Below are positions 50,001 through 60,520 of a stretch of 64,000 nt of DNA, in pieces. Under the pieces are notes generated by a model that did not search any database, was not told the DNA's origin, and was given only the letters and a program-made list of their open reading frames with translations. A program made the translations under genes and the position numbers. The stretch is from Henricia sp. BOLD:AAB3569 (lineage: Eukaryota; Echinodermata; Asteroidea; Spinulosida; Echinasteridae): NCBI GenBank assembly GCA_037783545.1, contig JBBELK010000534.1, forward strand, positions 744,001 to 808,000, in the 5' to 3' direction. Numbering within the stretch: position 1 is the stretch's first letter; each line of letters starts with the position of its first letter.

Positions 50001-53000
50001 GGAGTGGATAACATTCCAGCAGAGCTCGTGCAAGCAGGGGGAGAAATCACAACTGACTTCCTTACCATCCTCTGCAACAAGATCTGGAAAAGTGGCGAGT
50101 GGCCTACATTATGGACCCAGTCACTCGTCATCACACTTCCGAAAAAAGGCAACCTACAACTGTGCCAAAACTACCGCACCATCAGTCTTATCAGCCACCC
50201 AAGTAAAGTCCTTCTTAAAATAATATTGAACAGGTTGAAACCCCAAGCCGAACTCATCATTGCTGAAGAACAGGCCGGATTTAGGGCAGGACGGAGCACC
50301 ACAGAACAGATATTCAATCTGAGAATCATCTGTGAGAGATACCTACAGCATCAGCAACAACTATACCACGTGTTCATAGACTTCAAAAAAGCTTTTGACC
50401 GGGTATGGCATGCTGCACTGTGGGCAACCATGCGAAAGTACAACATCAGCCCCAACATTGTCCAAGTCATTCAACATCTATATGACAAAGCTTCCAGCGC
50501 AGTTCTGCACAATGGAGTTACCGGAGACTGGTTCAGAACAACAACTGGCGTGCGTCAGGGATGCCTCCTTTCTCCTCTTCTCTTCAATATCTTCCTGGAG
50601 CGAATCATGACGGATGCCCTGGAAGATCATGACGGATCGGTCAGCATAGGAGGCAGAACGATCACAAACCTCCGTTTTGCTGACGACATTGATGGGCTAG
50701 CTGGAGAAGAACAAGAACTCGCCAGGCTAGCTGACAGGCTTGACTCCACCTCACGAGCCTATGGGATGGAGATCAACGCTGATAAAACAAAGCTTATGAC
50801 CAACAACATCAATGGCATCACTACAACTGTCAAAGTCAACGGACAAGCACTGGACACAGTATCTAGCTTCAAATACCTTGGAGCAATAGTGTCCGATGAG
50901 GGATCCAAACAAGAAGTCCTCGCCAGAACAGCACAAGCAACTGCTGCGCTGGCTAAACTCAAGCACATATGGAAAGACAAAAACATCAGTCTAGGATCCA
51001 AAGTGAGACTTTTGCGCTCACTCACCATCTCGATCTTCCTATATGCCTGCGAAACATGGACGCTTACGGCAGAGCTTCAGAGGAGGATACAGAGCATGGA
51101 GATGAGATGCTACAGAAGACTCTTGGGGATTTCCTACACCCAGCACATCACAAATGAGGAAGTCCGGCATAAGATCAACCAAGCTATCGGCCCACATGAT
51201 GACCTGCTTACCATTGTAAAGAAACGTAAACTTAATTGGTACGGCCACGTGACGAGATCCTCAGGCCTTTCCAAGACCATCTTACAAGGAACCGTACGAG
51301 GCAGCAGGAAACGGGGGAGACAAAAGAAAAGATGGGAGGACAACATCAGTGAGTGGACTGCCTTGAGGCTCAGCGAGGCAGTGAGAGCGGCGGAGAGCAG
51401 AGACGGATGGAGGGAGCTTGTCGGCAGATCGTCTGTGGTGCCCCAACGACCCTTCGGGGTTACGGGATAGGTGAGGTGAGGTGAGGGACCAGTGTTAAAA
51501 AAAAAAATTGAAATATTTTTCTACAATAACTGCAAGAGAACATTTTCGAAGCAGTTATTTTTGAAATGAGTGAAAATAGTTGTAATTAAGTGTATTTTCG
51601 TAAAATGTCGAGGACGACATTTTTCTCTAACAGAGGGGAGAATGTCACGAGTGTAAAAAAATACCCCCCTTTAAAAAATGTAATCGACTGGCTTCGATAT
51701 TCGCCAGTCCCTCCCCTTTTTCCCATTTAATGTCTTTATTATTTAAATTAGTCACGTGTTAATTCCCTACGTCATCGGAACGATAGCGCGTTGTCGGATC
51801 ATTCAGCTTGTAACCGAAGACGAGAGCTGACGTTCCGTACTGTCTTTCTTGTATTTTTCACAGGTAATTACTTTATATTTTCTTCTTTCGTTTATACAAC
51901 TTGAAAATATAGACATTGTGATTAATATAGACTGTTTTATTTACATTACATTTACGAATCTTTCCTATTTTTTTCTTAATGTCCATTTCCACTAGTCAAG
52001 CCATCTAAAATGTTTTTCGTCATGGCCACCACTAAAAATCTCGTTCAACTTCCTTAACATTCTCTAATATTTCGGGATCTTGGGCAAAACCTTAATATAT
52101 CCTAGATTACGTGTAGATTTTTCAGGTAATGATCGAGTTTCAGGTAAACTCTAAGTACTTTTTAAAAAATAAACTACAAGATGGCGGCCATTAAGCCAGT
52201 TTGGCGCCACACCTAATTTAGAAATGGGATTGCGTCATATTTCAACAATTTGTAAATTACTTGTAATTGTATTTCTCTTCATAATTGATATTATTGATAA
52301 TTAATTAATTCGAATTCAGCTTGTAACCGAAGACGAGAGCTGACGTTCCGTACTGTCTTTCTTGTATTTTTCACAGATTAATAAACGTCTCTCAATCCAA
52401 GAGTTGTCTGTCCTCTTCCCAATTTATTTCGACTCTAAAGTAGAGGGTCACATGTATGAACACTGTGCACTCACAAGAAGGGAGGTCTAGTCTATGTACA
52501 TGTAGATGACTCATTACTATGGAGTCTGTGCACTTGAATGCACTTAGCTATCCCAGTACGATACATGTTACTGTGTACATGTATGAGGGGCTGAATTCCA
52601 TATCTGGTCACAAATAATTTATTGACACATAAATGTAAACAATGTAAAAAAGCAAGTTTGATGATAAAACACAAAATTAGGAGGTAAAAATGTGAAGATT
52701 TTACTTTTCTGTACATGTACCAGGCCATAGGTTCTGTGCAGTGGCCAGGTGTGGGTACAGGAATTCTTTCCCAAAATAAATTACAAACTCATTTTTTAAA
52801 TTTCACAACATGACATTTCCAAGCCTTTAACAATTTCTCCAAAGGTGGGGAATACAGTAGGTAGTCATGGGAAAAAGTAAGGGAACCCATACTTGAAAAT
52901 CAAAGAAAGAAACAATAACATTACACTTCAAAAACCGACAGTATTTATTCAACTAATCCACTTTGTAAACTCAATATTGTCTGTGCAAAGCACATAAACA

Positions 53001-54938
53001 ACTACTGCAGGTTAAAAACATTAAAAAACATTTGAAAATGTCACCAACTTTTGTACACAAGTCTATGGTGATTCCACTGCTGTTTGCTGAGATGACATAA
53101 CAGTTTTGCTCATGAATATTATGGAAATTAATCATACACGTATTAAAATCATTTTGTTTACTTTTAAAAATCCATTTTGTACTGTCTATAGTATGGGTAC
53201 AAAAATGTATCAGTCTGAACATTTTGGTGAATGAAAAATAAAGAAATATCACTTTCAGTTGTCTGGAAGTATAATTTCTGAAAACAATTCTTTGCATGTT
53301 TGCCAGTTGGGACTCCATTAACATTATCTAAACCTTGAAAAACTTGAAAAACTTGAAAGGAAATAATTGGGAAGTTGATCATGGCTTCAGACCTTGTGTG
53401 CAAAACAGATGAGACAGGCTGAACATTTTCCCCAAGTGTTTCCTCACAAAATCTTAAATTTTTCCCACTCAAACTTTTGGGTTTTTCCATCAAATCTGCA
53501 CATTCCAATGCTAGATGAGTCATTTAAAAAAAAAATTCTGATCAACTTCCCAACTCTTCTCATCTCCTCACACATAATAAACCTTATCGACATTCTCAAT
53601 GCATTATGGGATTGGATGACAAAATTGCCCCGCCAAATGTGCATAAACCTTTGAGGCGGACGTCAACTCGGCAACTTTTTTACGCATTTTACGGGAAATC
53701 CCGTAGGGACAGAATCATTCTGTCTAATATCAAACATACTGACAAACATGTCCCGAAACAGAAATGTTGCAAATGTGAGAAATCATCGGGGATTCCCTTC
53801 GTAGTGGTAGAGTCCGAGTACCGGGCTTGCAGCTCGGTATGCGCAATGCAACACGCACCGTATCGGCACGGCGCTGGTTGGACAGAGTGTGCTGCACTGC
53901 AAGTCCGTGTACACGGACTCCCCTGGTAAAACTGTTCAGTTCTACAACACATTCCTGCCGTTTCTAAAATTGCGCATCATAAAAAATAAGCTCTAAAATA
54001 TCACAACATTGTTCAATTCAAACTTTTTAAATAGATACTGAAAATAAAGCATCATTTCTGACGATATGCATTTTTAAAAACAATTTGTAAAAATTTATAT
54101 TGGCGGGGGAGTCCGTGTACAAGGACTCGCAGTGCAGAACACTCAATCCAATCAGCGCCGTGCCGATACTGTGCGTGTTGCATTGAGCATACCGAGATGC
54201 GAGTACGAAGGGAATCCCCGATGATTTCTCGCATTTGCAAGATTTCTGTTTCGGGACATGTTTGTCAGTATGTTTGATATGTGTCAAAGATAAAGTTGGC
54301 GTCCGAGTTGGCGTCCGCCCCATAGGTTTACGCACATTTGGTTGGGCAATTTTGTCATCCAATCCCATAATGCATTGAGAACTTTGATAATTTTGATAAC
54401 TTTGATAACACGAGTCGTCCGATTTCTCTTGAAAGATTTGGTTTTCAAGGATGTGTGTTCGTCATTTTTGAGAGTATTACGGTCAGGGAGGTACGTATGT
54501 AGAACATGTAGAAATTATGATTTTACCCCAAAATTGCAATTTTCAGTAAAAATACTGGATTAAAGATTCCGTTTTGGGCTGCGAATGGGATGGGAGAAAT
54601 AATAACAACATAATAAAATAAAAAACAAACAATAAACAAACAAACAAAAAAGAAAATATAAAAGAAAAAGAAAACAAAAGAGAAAACAAAAAACTAACAA
54701 AAACAGGCCGGTACTTTCAGCATCTGGAAGTACTTTTATCCAACGCCACCATACTTACTTGCACAACAACATTAACATCTCGTATGGTGTCCACCATTTG
54801 CTGTACATTGTCATCTGGCGTGAGCACCTCGTAATGAAAATCATCGTCTTCGTCAAAATGCCCCTCTAAATCACTAGAACCCAAATCATCATCTTCTTCC
54901 TCTTCCTCGCCCATCGTGTATCCTTCTTCGTCATCCAT
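27123..54938 (-). CDS. ARIH1: Ariadne-1 RBR E3 ubiquitin ligase, complete
   Basis: Cytosolic/nuclear RING-IBR-RING ligase that takes ubiquitin from UBE2L3 onto a cysteine and works with neddylated cullin-RING complexes. Coding exons, 5' to 3' on the minus strand: 54759-54938, 42225-42380, 41568-41636, 40333-40425, 39527-39582, 37605-37778, 36866-36908, 36161-36310, 35184-35236, 34549-34597, 29664-29747, 28233-28409, 27609-27721, 27123-27204. All phases agree; the joined CDS is 1,479 nt, 492 aa. Order: acidic N-terminus; UBA-like (exon 2); RING1 (CDIC...[13 protein letters not shown]); IBR ([25 protein letters not shown]); Rcat ([14 protein letters not shown]); Ariadne domain ending DLWEYYE. 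The active-site Cys is in GGCNCMVC, where the usual following His is Cys. About three residues are missing at the exon 10/11 join compared with human. Exon 1 is shorter than in copy A. Confidence 0.92.
27255..27385. repeat. GGCCATGACAGGG-family inverted-repeat element in ARIH1 intron 13
   Basis: Third copy of the family at 1,563 and 38,563, in opposite orientation. Bounded by GGCCATGACAGGGGGCAGG and an inverse CCCGTCATGGCC. Confidence 0.6.
27772..28146. mobile_element. Fold-back element made of TTTTCCGG minisatellite units, ARIH1 intron 12
   Basis: It is flanked by TCTCCAAAA (27,763-27,771 and 28,147-28,155). Inverted ends contain TACTATTTACC. The whole body consists of ACCGGAAAACAC units on the left and their inverse, GTGTTTTCCGGTATTTA, on the right (about 19-20 bp period). 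A 9-bp duplication fits a Mutator-like origin. No coding capacity. Confidence 0.8.
28967..29002. repeat. Poly(C) homopolymer of 36 bases
   Basis: An uninterrupted run of C in ARIH1 intron 11, at the edge of a GC-rich block (about 28,920-29,290) with repeated GAGCGC and CCCCGAG words. Length is likely unstable or misassembled. The glycine-rich ORFs here are artefacts. Confidence 0.9.
29841..29973. mobile_element. TTAA-flanked palindromic MITE, copy 1 (ARIH1 intron 10)
   Basis: It begins AGGCACAGGCTCGTCAGCAA and ends with the inverse. It is almost wholly palindromic and flanked by TTAA on both sides. TTAA targets are used by piggyBac and Kolobok-type elements. Confidence 0.8.
30182..30365. repeat. 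184-bp direct repeat, left of the intron-10 transposon
   Basis: It starts TGCATGATTTT and ends CATCACGTGTAC. It is nearly identical to 34,356-34,539. Two bases (TT) separate it from the left transposon end. See the right copy. Confidence 0.9.
30368..34355 (-). mobile_element. 4-kb DNA transposon with long terminal inverted repeats, ARIH1 intron 10
   Basis: It starts GGGTCATTCCATGTCAAATC and ends with the exact inverse. The inverted repeats span 30,368-31,055 and 33,644-34,355 (about 700 bp, highly similar). The interior encodes one damaged transposase-like protein on the minus strand, the same orientation as ARIH1. It is flanked by a 184-bp direct repeat instead of a short target duplication. 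The superfamily could not be assigned. Confidence 0.9.
31471..33277 (-). pseudogene. Transposase-like protein gene, broken by one stop and one frameshift
   Basis: The first frame runs from ATG at 33,277 to a TGA at 32,927-32,929. Reading continues in the same frame with [10 protein letters not shown] and [11 protein letters not shown], which are conserved words of a widespread invertebrate transposon-derived protein family. Near 32,785 the frame shifts into the 437-codon frame 31,471-32,784. That frame has acidic residues in a likely RNase H-like core ([23 protein letters not shown]) and the family word [11 protein letters not shown]. The C-terminus ([16 protein letters not shown]...) looks like a small Tudor/BAH-like beta domain. 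A spliced intron as the cause of the breaks is less likely, because the coding text continues across both. Confidence 0.75.
34356..34539. repeat. 184-bp direct repeat, right of the intron-10 transposon
   Basis: It directly abuts the right transposon end (GGAATGACCC then TGCATGATTTT) and ends 9 bp before ARIH1 exon 10. There are a few differences from the left copy. Confidence 0.9.
34723..34855. mobile_element. TTAA-flanked palindromic MITE, copy 2 (ARIH1 intron 9)
   Basis: Same family as 29,841-29,973. It starts AGGCACAGGCTCGTCAGC, has a palindromic body and TTAA on both flanks. Confidence 0.8.
35341..35835. mobile_element. Tc1/mariner-type fold-back MITE, ARIH1 intron 8
   Basis: It starts AACTCCTCAAAAAAAGTTCG and ends with the inverse, with TA on each side. 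It is nearly a full-length palindrome of 495 bp, centred near 35,590. It is non-coding. Confidence 0.8.
35981..36105. mobile_element. TTAA-flanked palindromic MITE, copy 3 (ARIH1 intron 8)
   Basis: Third member of the family. The left end is slightly shortened (AGGCGTCAGCAATGC), the right end is CTGACGAGCCTGTGCC, and both flanks are TTAA. Confidence 0.75.
38055..38243. repeat. Fold-back inverted-repeat element, copy B
   Basis: Counterpart of 1,060-1,252, with the same TGGGAGTCAAATAATG arms. Confidence 0.55.
38863..39113 (-). repeat. tRNA-derived SINE, copy B
   Basis: Minus strand. The tRNA-like head (GGTCTAGTGGATAGCG A-box region near 39,090-39,113) precedes a body with TTGGGCAAGACACTTCACTC and GATGGACTGGCATCCC. 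It is more complete than the copy A version. The B box is degenerate, so it is probably inactive. Confidence 0.65.
41192..41358. repeat. Minisatellite of palindromic units, copy B
   Basis: Repeated GGTTCTCAAACC-TATA-GGTTTGAGAACC units with no telomeric insert; longer than the copy A array. Confidence 0.8.
42544..42873. repeat. AGGCCAAACAAAAT inverted-repeat element, copy B
   Basis: Counterpart of 6,507-6,840 with the same inverted ends. Confidence 0.7.
44019..45111. mobile_element. CAGGGCTTGAA-ended DNA transposon, copy B only
   Basis: Starts CAGGGCTTGAA and ends TTCGAGCCCTG. ACAAG is duplicated at 44,014-44,018 and 45,112-45,116. Copy A near 8,825 has the empty site. hAT-like ends but a 5-bp duplication. 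Inverted GGACCGTCC-type palindromes occur near 44,820-44,890. No transposase recognised. Confidence 0.85.
46719..47139. repeat. TTCGACGAAG-family element, copy B
   Basis: Counterpart of 10,430-10,850. Confidence 0.6.
47456..47793 (+). repeat. Left LTR (partial)
   Basis: It matches 51,643-51,975 almost base for base, starting TGTCACGAGTG, with a 5-bp GGCAA difference. Homology stops at CTATTTTTTTC, where pol sequence begins. Confidence 0.85.
47797..48254 (+). pseudogene. C-terminal tail of a Ty3/gypsy pol polyprotein
   Basis: The frame reads [20 protein letters not shown] then [16 protein letters not shown], typical of the region after the integrase of Ty3/gypsy elements, followed by an acidic low-complexity tail ending at 48,254. 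Protease, RT, RNase H and integrase core are all absent. The open frame extends upstream into the LTR, but that part is not coding. Confidence 0.7.
48290..51490 (+). mobile_element. RTE-like non-LTR retrotransposon nested in the LTR element
   Basis: It lies between the pol tail and the polypurine tract. It encodes an apurinic-type endonuclease and RT, and ends with short GGTGA repeats (AGGTGAGGTGAGGTGAGGG), as in RTE-class elements, which lack poly(A). The exact 5' border is uncertain. Confidence 0.8.
48401..51470 (+). pseudogene. Endonuclease-reverse transcriptase ORF with two frameshifts
   Basis: Three overlapping frames make one protein: 48,401 to about 49,066, then about 49,070-49,920, then about 49,930-51,470. 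The endonuclease shows [26 protein letters not shown] and GSDHDLVLM. The RT shows [60 protein letters not shown] and FADD (about 50,676). The C-terminus has NWYGHVTR. The first break sits at a duplicated AGGCT word, the second near CCCGCGGAGC. It is therefore inactive as written. The closest family by motif is RTE/BovB-like. Confidence 0.85.
51631..51642 (+). other. Polypurine tract before the right LTR
   Basis: CAGAGGGGAGAA lies directly before TGTCACG, as expected for the plus-strand primer of an LTR element. Confidence 0.75.
51643..52450 (+). repeat. Right LTR
   Basis: 808 bp, TGTCACG...GGGTCA. It contains an internal direct duplication: the roughly 60-bp block CAGCTTGTAACCGAAGACGA...TTTTCACAG occurs near 51,804-51,863 and again near 52,317-52,376. 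AATAAA follows at about 52,380. Confidence 0.85.
53595..54380. repeat. Large fold-back element, copy B
   Basis: Counterpart of 13,087-13,892, with the same CTCAATGCATTATGGG ends. Confidence 0.75.
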
Positions 54939-56364
54939 GGTGATTTTAGGGGGTTAAATAGACGAGAAAACAGTAGTTTTAGGTACCTCTCGCTTCCAAA
55001 ACACACTCAAAGTTTTCGCGAATTCTCCTTTCTTGTGTACATGTTGTGTAATATGATCATTGCGTCACCATCCTCTAATGAAAACTACAAAATTCTCAAC
55101 ATTTGTATTTCATTATTTCACAAAGATAAATACAAATTATTTATTACTTAAATACATAAAATTCAAATACCCTTCATTTATATTTTAATTATGATTTTAG
55201 AAGCTTTTCAGCCAGTATTTAAAAATATTTGTCGAAAAATCTTTGAAACTCATCAGACGGGTGTCAACGACTAATTCATGTCCAAATGCGTTTTTATGTA
55301 TTTTGGAAACGCCCCCAAAATTGTACTCAAAATATTTCTTTGCTGTTGTTTACCTTTAGAAAGTTTTATAAACTAAATGGTTAAAACCATATGACGCACC
55401 AATCAATTGTTTTACTCATTATATAATATTTAGCTTGGATTTTACAAATTCTTAGTGGTTTTCAAATAACACTTACTGAGACCATGTATTTTTTAAATAC
55501 CAAATTGAGATGGGGAAATTTAGAGTCATAATACGGGTTCTACTGATGCTTGTACTGAGGACCAAACCTTTTTTTTAATAAAGATTTTTGTCTTGGTGTT
55601 CGGGATGTGCAATATTTAAGTTACAATGTAAGTCAAGGAGTGTGACCAGATCACTTTTGTTTACCCATAACTTCCCTTATGGGTTATGAGATTTTTATAT
55701 CATAACATCCGTTATATTTTTCTGATTACGAAACTGAAACTCCCGCGCTTCTAGGCCGCATATTTCCAAGGATATCGTCGAAAATCCACCGATTATTTGT
55801 AAACTAAATTTCCAGTATCAACGTTTATACGCTGAAAGCCGACTCGATAGTTTTGTTCAATTTTTTACTGGAAATTGCGAATGTTTTCGGGTTTTTGGGA
55901 CATGGGAGGTGTGTATGGGAGTTACTTGATAATATTGGTAAGTTACATCGAAAACTATTTTCCAGAAACTCTGGTAACGCTCCTTTAAGTTTATATGGCA
56001 AATATGCTACTTTTACGTTTTAGCATGGAGGAAAGAAACAAGTGTGATAATTTCAAGATTGATAACAATATTAATTTAATGATGCATCACAGGCCCACAA
56101 TATACTTCTGCAAACAAAAGGCTAGAGGTATTAAACAATTGGTGCTCGAAAAAGGAATAATCTCTCTCTTTTTTGTATATATTTTGTTTTTTATTTAACC
56201 ACCCCCACTCCCGCTGGAATTAGAAGGGAAATTTAAAACATTTTTTTCACTGGTACTTGACGCACAAGAGCCGTGATTTCGCCCGCGGAATCTGGAATTT
56301 CCGTAGGGAACCAGTTTCCTAGGTCAGAGGTCGTTTATTTTGCCGGTACACACAGTTCGCACGC
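54939..56364. promoter_or_regulatory. ARIH1-side half of the divergent promoter region, copy B
   Basis: Matches 14,475-15,586 with indels, including about 350 extra bases near 55,630-55,985 (absent in copy A). The DR1-like motif is kept at 56,321-56,333, but a 4.6-kb insertion now separates it from COX5A. Confidence 0.5.
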
Positions 56365-58173
56365 TAGTCTTTCGGAAAGACTGCCTTTTTGCGCGCAATA
56401 CACGATGTACATAGACTATTCACCATTGGCCGCCAGAGGGCGCACCTGAAATACAGTCGAAAAGACAGTCTTTCATATTCCGTATAAATCGCTCGCAAAA
56501 TACCGAGCGAATTCCTGGCATACCTTTGTGTGACACGTTGAAATGCGTGACGTCATCTAATTTCCATAATTCACAACAGCTCTGGTCTGTCTGGTACCCA
56601 GAGTACACACTGGACAGGACAGTGCATACAAATGTCGCTGCTTTTCCAGTCGCTGATCGATCGATCGATCAGCAGTCAGCGGGCAAACATGATATGAGGC
56701 AAACACGTTGTCCACGGACAAAGCTATCTTGCGCGTTGCACTCAGTGGCTCGCCTGTACCGTACGTCCGGGCCTTGCCGCTTGCCACCTGCGTTGCTCGT
56801 ACGGTGGGGTTAGACCCGTGAACGGGTCTACGGTCGGGTGTGATGATTGGGCGGCCAGTGAAGACGAAGCATTTTCGTTCCAAGTTGGGAATCGAAAAGT
56901 TCAAAGGCTATCAAAGACTGGCATTTAGAGATTTTCTTGGGGCATTTTCTGCTTGGTCACGATTTTATTTCATCGCTTACGCATGGAGGAAGAAAACGAC
57001 TGGGATTGTTTTCTTCTCCTCTATACTATGGCATGCTTGTCATATTATTGGCTTCGGTAAAAAAAAGAAGTGCTAAACGATTTCAGAGAAGTTATCCACT
57101 ACTATTTTTCACTAAAATGACTTGCAAGCATCAGTTAGTTCAGATATGATAGAAAAAAAACAAAATTTAGGAGTGAATTAATCTGAGTGAAGAACCACCC
57201 ACTTTCTTAAAAACTACTAATTTCACTCACTATCACATGCTTTGTACACAATGTTTGAAGTAATTGTACATTACAAAAGTAATTGTACATTTTCTAAAGT
57301 CAAATATGACCCATTTGATTTTCATTTAGGCCAACAAAAAATAAGGCAAATTGTTGTGACCCAAGGATCGACCTTTTACGGCCTATTTAAAACAATACTT
57401 TTTTTTCTGATTCTTCGTGCATGTTTTTGTTTTTACAGCAAGCAGAATTGCAGAAAATTAATTAGAGCAACTTGCTTGCATAAGCCTCCGAAAATATACT
57501 GGAATAACGTTTAATGGAACAAATTTAAATTTGATGTTTATTAGTTTACTAAATGTTTAAAATTTCACAATTTTCAGTGCTTTGAGGAGAATGCTTTGAG
57601 AAGGCCCATTAATTTTGTGGATATGAAGCTGTTTTTACGAATTCCAGGAAACAACAGCAAACTACTTTGTAGATAGGACAGAAGCCCTTGAAGGAAATTT
57701 GCACAGTTTGGTTAACTAAAAACAAAATGGAAATGTTCGTCAACATTGTCTGATTCATTAGTTCAATATTTGACTTCAAGTGCAGAAATAATTTGAATTT
57801 GTAGGTTGAATTCCATATCCGACCACTATACACGTCTTTATTTTGTATTAAATGAAAAATAAACAATGTATGTTAGAACAAGTTTGATGATAAAAATGTC
57901 CCAAAATCTCTACCTGGGGAGAAGTACCCAAAACTGACCACGCCCTTTTAAATGACCACGACCTTCATCAGAAGTGCTTCTTCCGACATATATCTACTGA
58001 ACTTAACTGATATAAGCTAATTTGACCCCGAGGAACAACTTGGGATTTGTGCCAAATTTACTATCGATGGAAAAGTACACAGAAATGACCACACCCTTTT
58101 AAATGACCACGCCCCACCTTATCAGAAGTGCTATTTCCGACATAGCTAAACTACTGAACTCAGACTACTGAAA

Positions 58174-58420
58174 TCAGACAATGTTGACGAACATTTCCTT
58201 GGACAATGTTGGACAGCAGTGGGGAAAAATCTAAAAATCATGAAAATTTCTCTCTCTTAGTTTTTACACCATGGTTTTTACAACTAAACTAAAATTTTAC
58301 ATGGTTTTATAACAATGGAAATCCAGGCTGGGGGCCTAAAATCAGACATGTCATAATTTTATTTCTCATTTTTATCATCAAACTTGTTCTAACATACATT
58401 GTTTATTTTTCATTTAATAA
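58174..58420. repeat. Inverted partial satellite unit
   Basis: Reverse complement of most of the 337-bp unit, immediately before the direct array. A direct partial unit precedes it at 57,728-57,903. Confidence 0.85.
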
Positions 58421-58421
58421 A

Positions 58422-60520
58422 AACCATGGTGTAAAAACTAAGAGAGAGAAATTTTCATGATTTTTAGATTTTTTCCCACTGCTGTCCAACATTGTCCAAG
58501 GAAATGTTCGTCAACATTGTCTGATTCATTAGTTCAATATTTGACTTCAAGTGCAGAAATAATTTGAATTTGTAGGTTGAATTCCATATCCGACCACTAT
58601 ACACGTCTTTATTTTGTATTAAATGAAAAATAAACAATGTATGTTAGAACAAGTTTGATGATAAAAATGAGAAATAAAATTATGACATGTCTGATTTTAG
58701 GCCCCCAGCCTGGATTTCCATTGTTATAAAACCATGTAAAATTTTAGTTTAGTTGTAAAAACCATGGTGTAAAAACTAAGAGAGAGAAATGTTCATGATT
58801 TTTAGATTTTTTCCCACTGCTGTCCAACATTGTCCAAGGAAATGTTCGTCAACATTGTCTGATTCATTAGTTCAATATTTGACTTCAAGTGCAGAAATAA
58901 TTTGAATTTGTAGGTTGAATTCCATATCCGACCACTATAAACGTCTTTATTTTGTATTAAATGAAAAATAAACAATGTATGTTAGAACAAGTTTGATGAT
59001 AAAAATGAGAAATAAAATTATGACATGTCTGATTTTAGCGCCCCAGCCTGGATTTCCATTGTTATAAAACCATGTAAAATTTTAGTTTAGTTGTAAAAAC
59101 CATGGTGTAAAAACTAAGAGAGAAATTTTCATGATTTTTAGATTTTTTTCCACTGCTGTCCAACATTGTCCAAGGAAATGTTCGTCAACATTGTCTGATT
59201 CATTAGTTCAATATTTGACTTCAAGTGCAGAAATAATTTGAATTTGTAGGTTGAATTCCATATCCGACCACTATACACGTCTTTATTTTGTATTAAATGA
59301 AAAATAAACAATGTATGTTAGAACAAGTTTGATGATAAAAATGAGAAATAAAATTATGACATGTCTGATTTTAGGCCCCCAGCCTGGATTTCTATTGTTA
59401 TAAAACCATGTAAAATTTTAGTTTAGTTGTAAAAACCATGATGTAAAAACTAAGAGAGAGAAATGTTCATGATTTTTAGATTTTTCCCCACTGCTGTCCA
59501 ACATTGTCCAAGGAAATGTTCGTCAACATTGTCTGATTCATTAGTTCAATATTTGACTTCAAGTGCAGAAATAATTTGAATTTGTAGGTTGAATTCCATA
59601 TCCGACCACTATACACGTCTTTATTTTGTATTAAATGAAAAATAAACAATGTATGTTAGAACAAGTTTGATGATAAAAATGAGAAATAAAATTATGACAT
59701 GTCTGATTTTAGGCCCCCAGCCTGGATTTCCATTGTTATAAAACCATGTAAAATTTTAGTTTAGTTGTAAAAACCATGGTGTAAAAACTAAGAGAGAAAT
59801 TTTCATGATTTTTAGATTTTTTTCCACTGCTGTCCAACATTGTCCAAGGAAATGTTCGTCAACATTGTCTGATTCATTAGTTCAATATTTGACTTCAAGT
59901 GCAGAAATAATTTGAATTTGTAGGTTGAATTCCATATCCGACCACTATACACGTCTTTATTTTGTATTAAATGAAAAATAAACAATGTATGTTAGAACAA
60001 GTTTGATGATAAAAATGAGAAATAAAATTATGACATGTCTGATTTTAGGCCCCCAGCCTGGATTTCTATTGTTATAAAACCATGTAAAATTTTAGTTTAG
60101 TTGTAAAAACCATGATGTAAAAACTAAGAGAGAGAAATGTTCATGATTTTTAGATTTTTCCCCACTGCTGTCCAACATTGTCCAAGGAAATGTTCGTCAA
60201 CATTGTCTGATTCATTAGTTCAATATTTGACTTCAAGTGCAGAAATAATTTGAATTTGTAGGTTGAATTCCATATCCGACCACTATACACGTCTTTATTT
60301 TGTATTAAATGAAAAATAAACAATGTATGTTAGAACAAGTTTGATGATAAAAATGAGAAATAAAATTATGACATGTCTGATTTTAGGCCCCCAGCCTGGA
60401 TTTCCATTGTTATAAAACCATGTAAAATTTTAGTTTAGTTGTAAAAACCATGGTGTAAAAACTAAGAGAGAGAAATTTTCATGATTTTTAGATTTTTTCC
60501 CACTGTTGTCCAACATTGTT
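58422..60520. repeat. 337-bp satellite array
   Basis: Unit starts (GGAAATGTTCGTCAACATTG) at 58,500, 58,838, 59,174, 59,512, 59,848 and 60,186, with spacings of 338, 336, 338, 336 and 338. Variants alternate (CCATGGTG/CCATGATG; TTTCCATTG/TTTCTATTG), giving a dimeric higher-order period of 674 bp. Part of the unit resembles dispersed sequence at about 11,310-11,400 and 52,590-52,690. Confidence 0.9.

Larger units (their letters stand above)
47456..52450 (+). mobile_element. Degraded Ty3/gypsy-type LTR element containing an RTE-like LINE, copy B only
   Basis: TG...CA ends, with CATGTA on both sides, at a site that is empty in copy A near 11,170. It consists of a partial left LTR, a C-terminal pol tail, a nested LINE, a polypurine tract and a right LTR. 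Most of gag-pol is missing, so the element is an internally deleted relic that then received the LINE. Confidence 0.85.

Noticed and set aside
56840-57149. Harbinger-type nuclease gene inside the satellite-bearing element
   Set aside because: Only a short basic word (KKRSAKRF) in broken frames is suggestive, and the 9-bp target duplication does not fit that superfamily; recorded only as a weak possibility.
58422-60520. CRISPR array
   Set aside because: The repeats are 337-bp head-to-tail satellite units without spacers, in an animal genome with introns.
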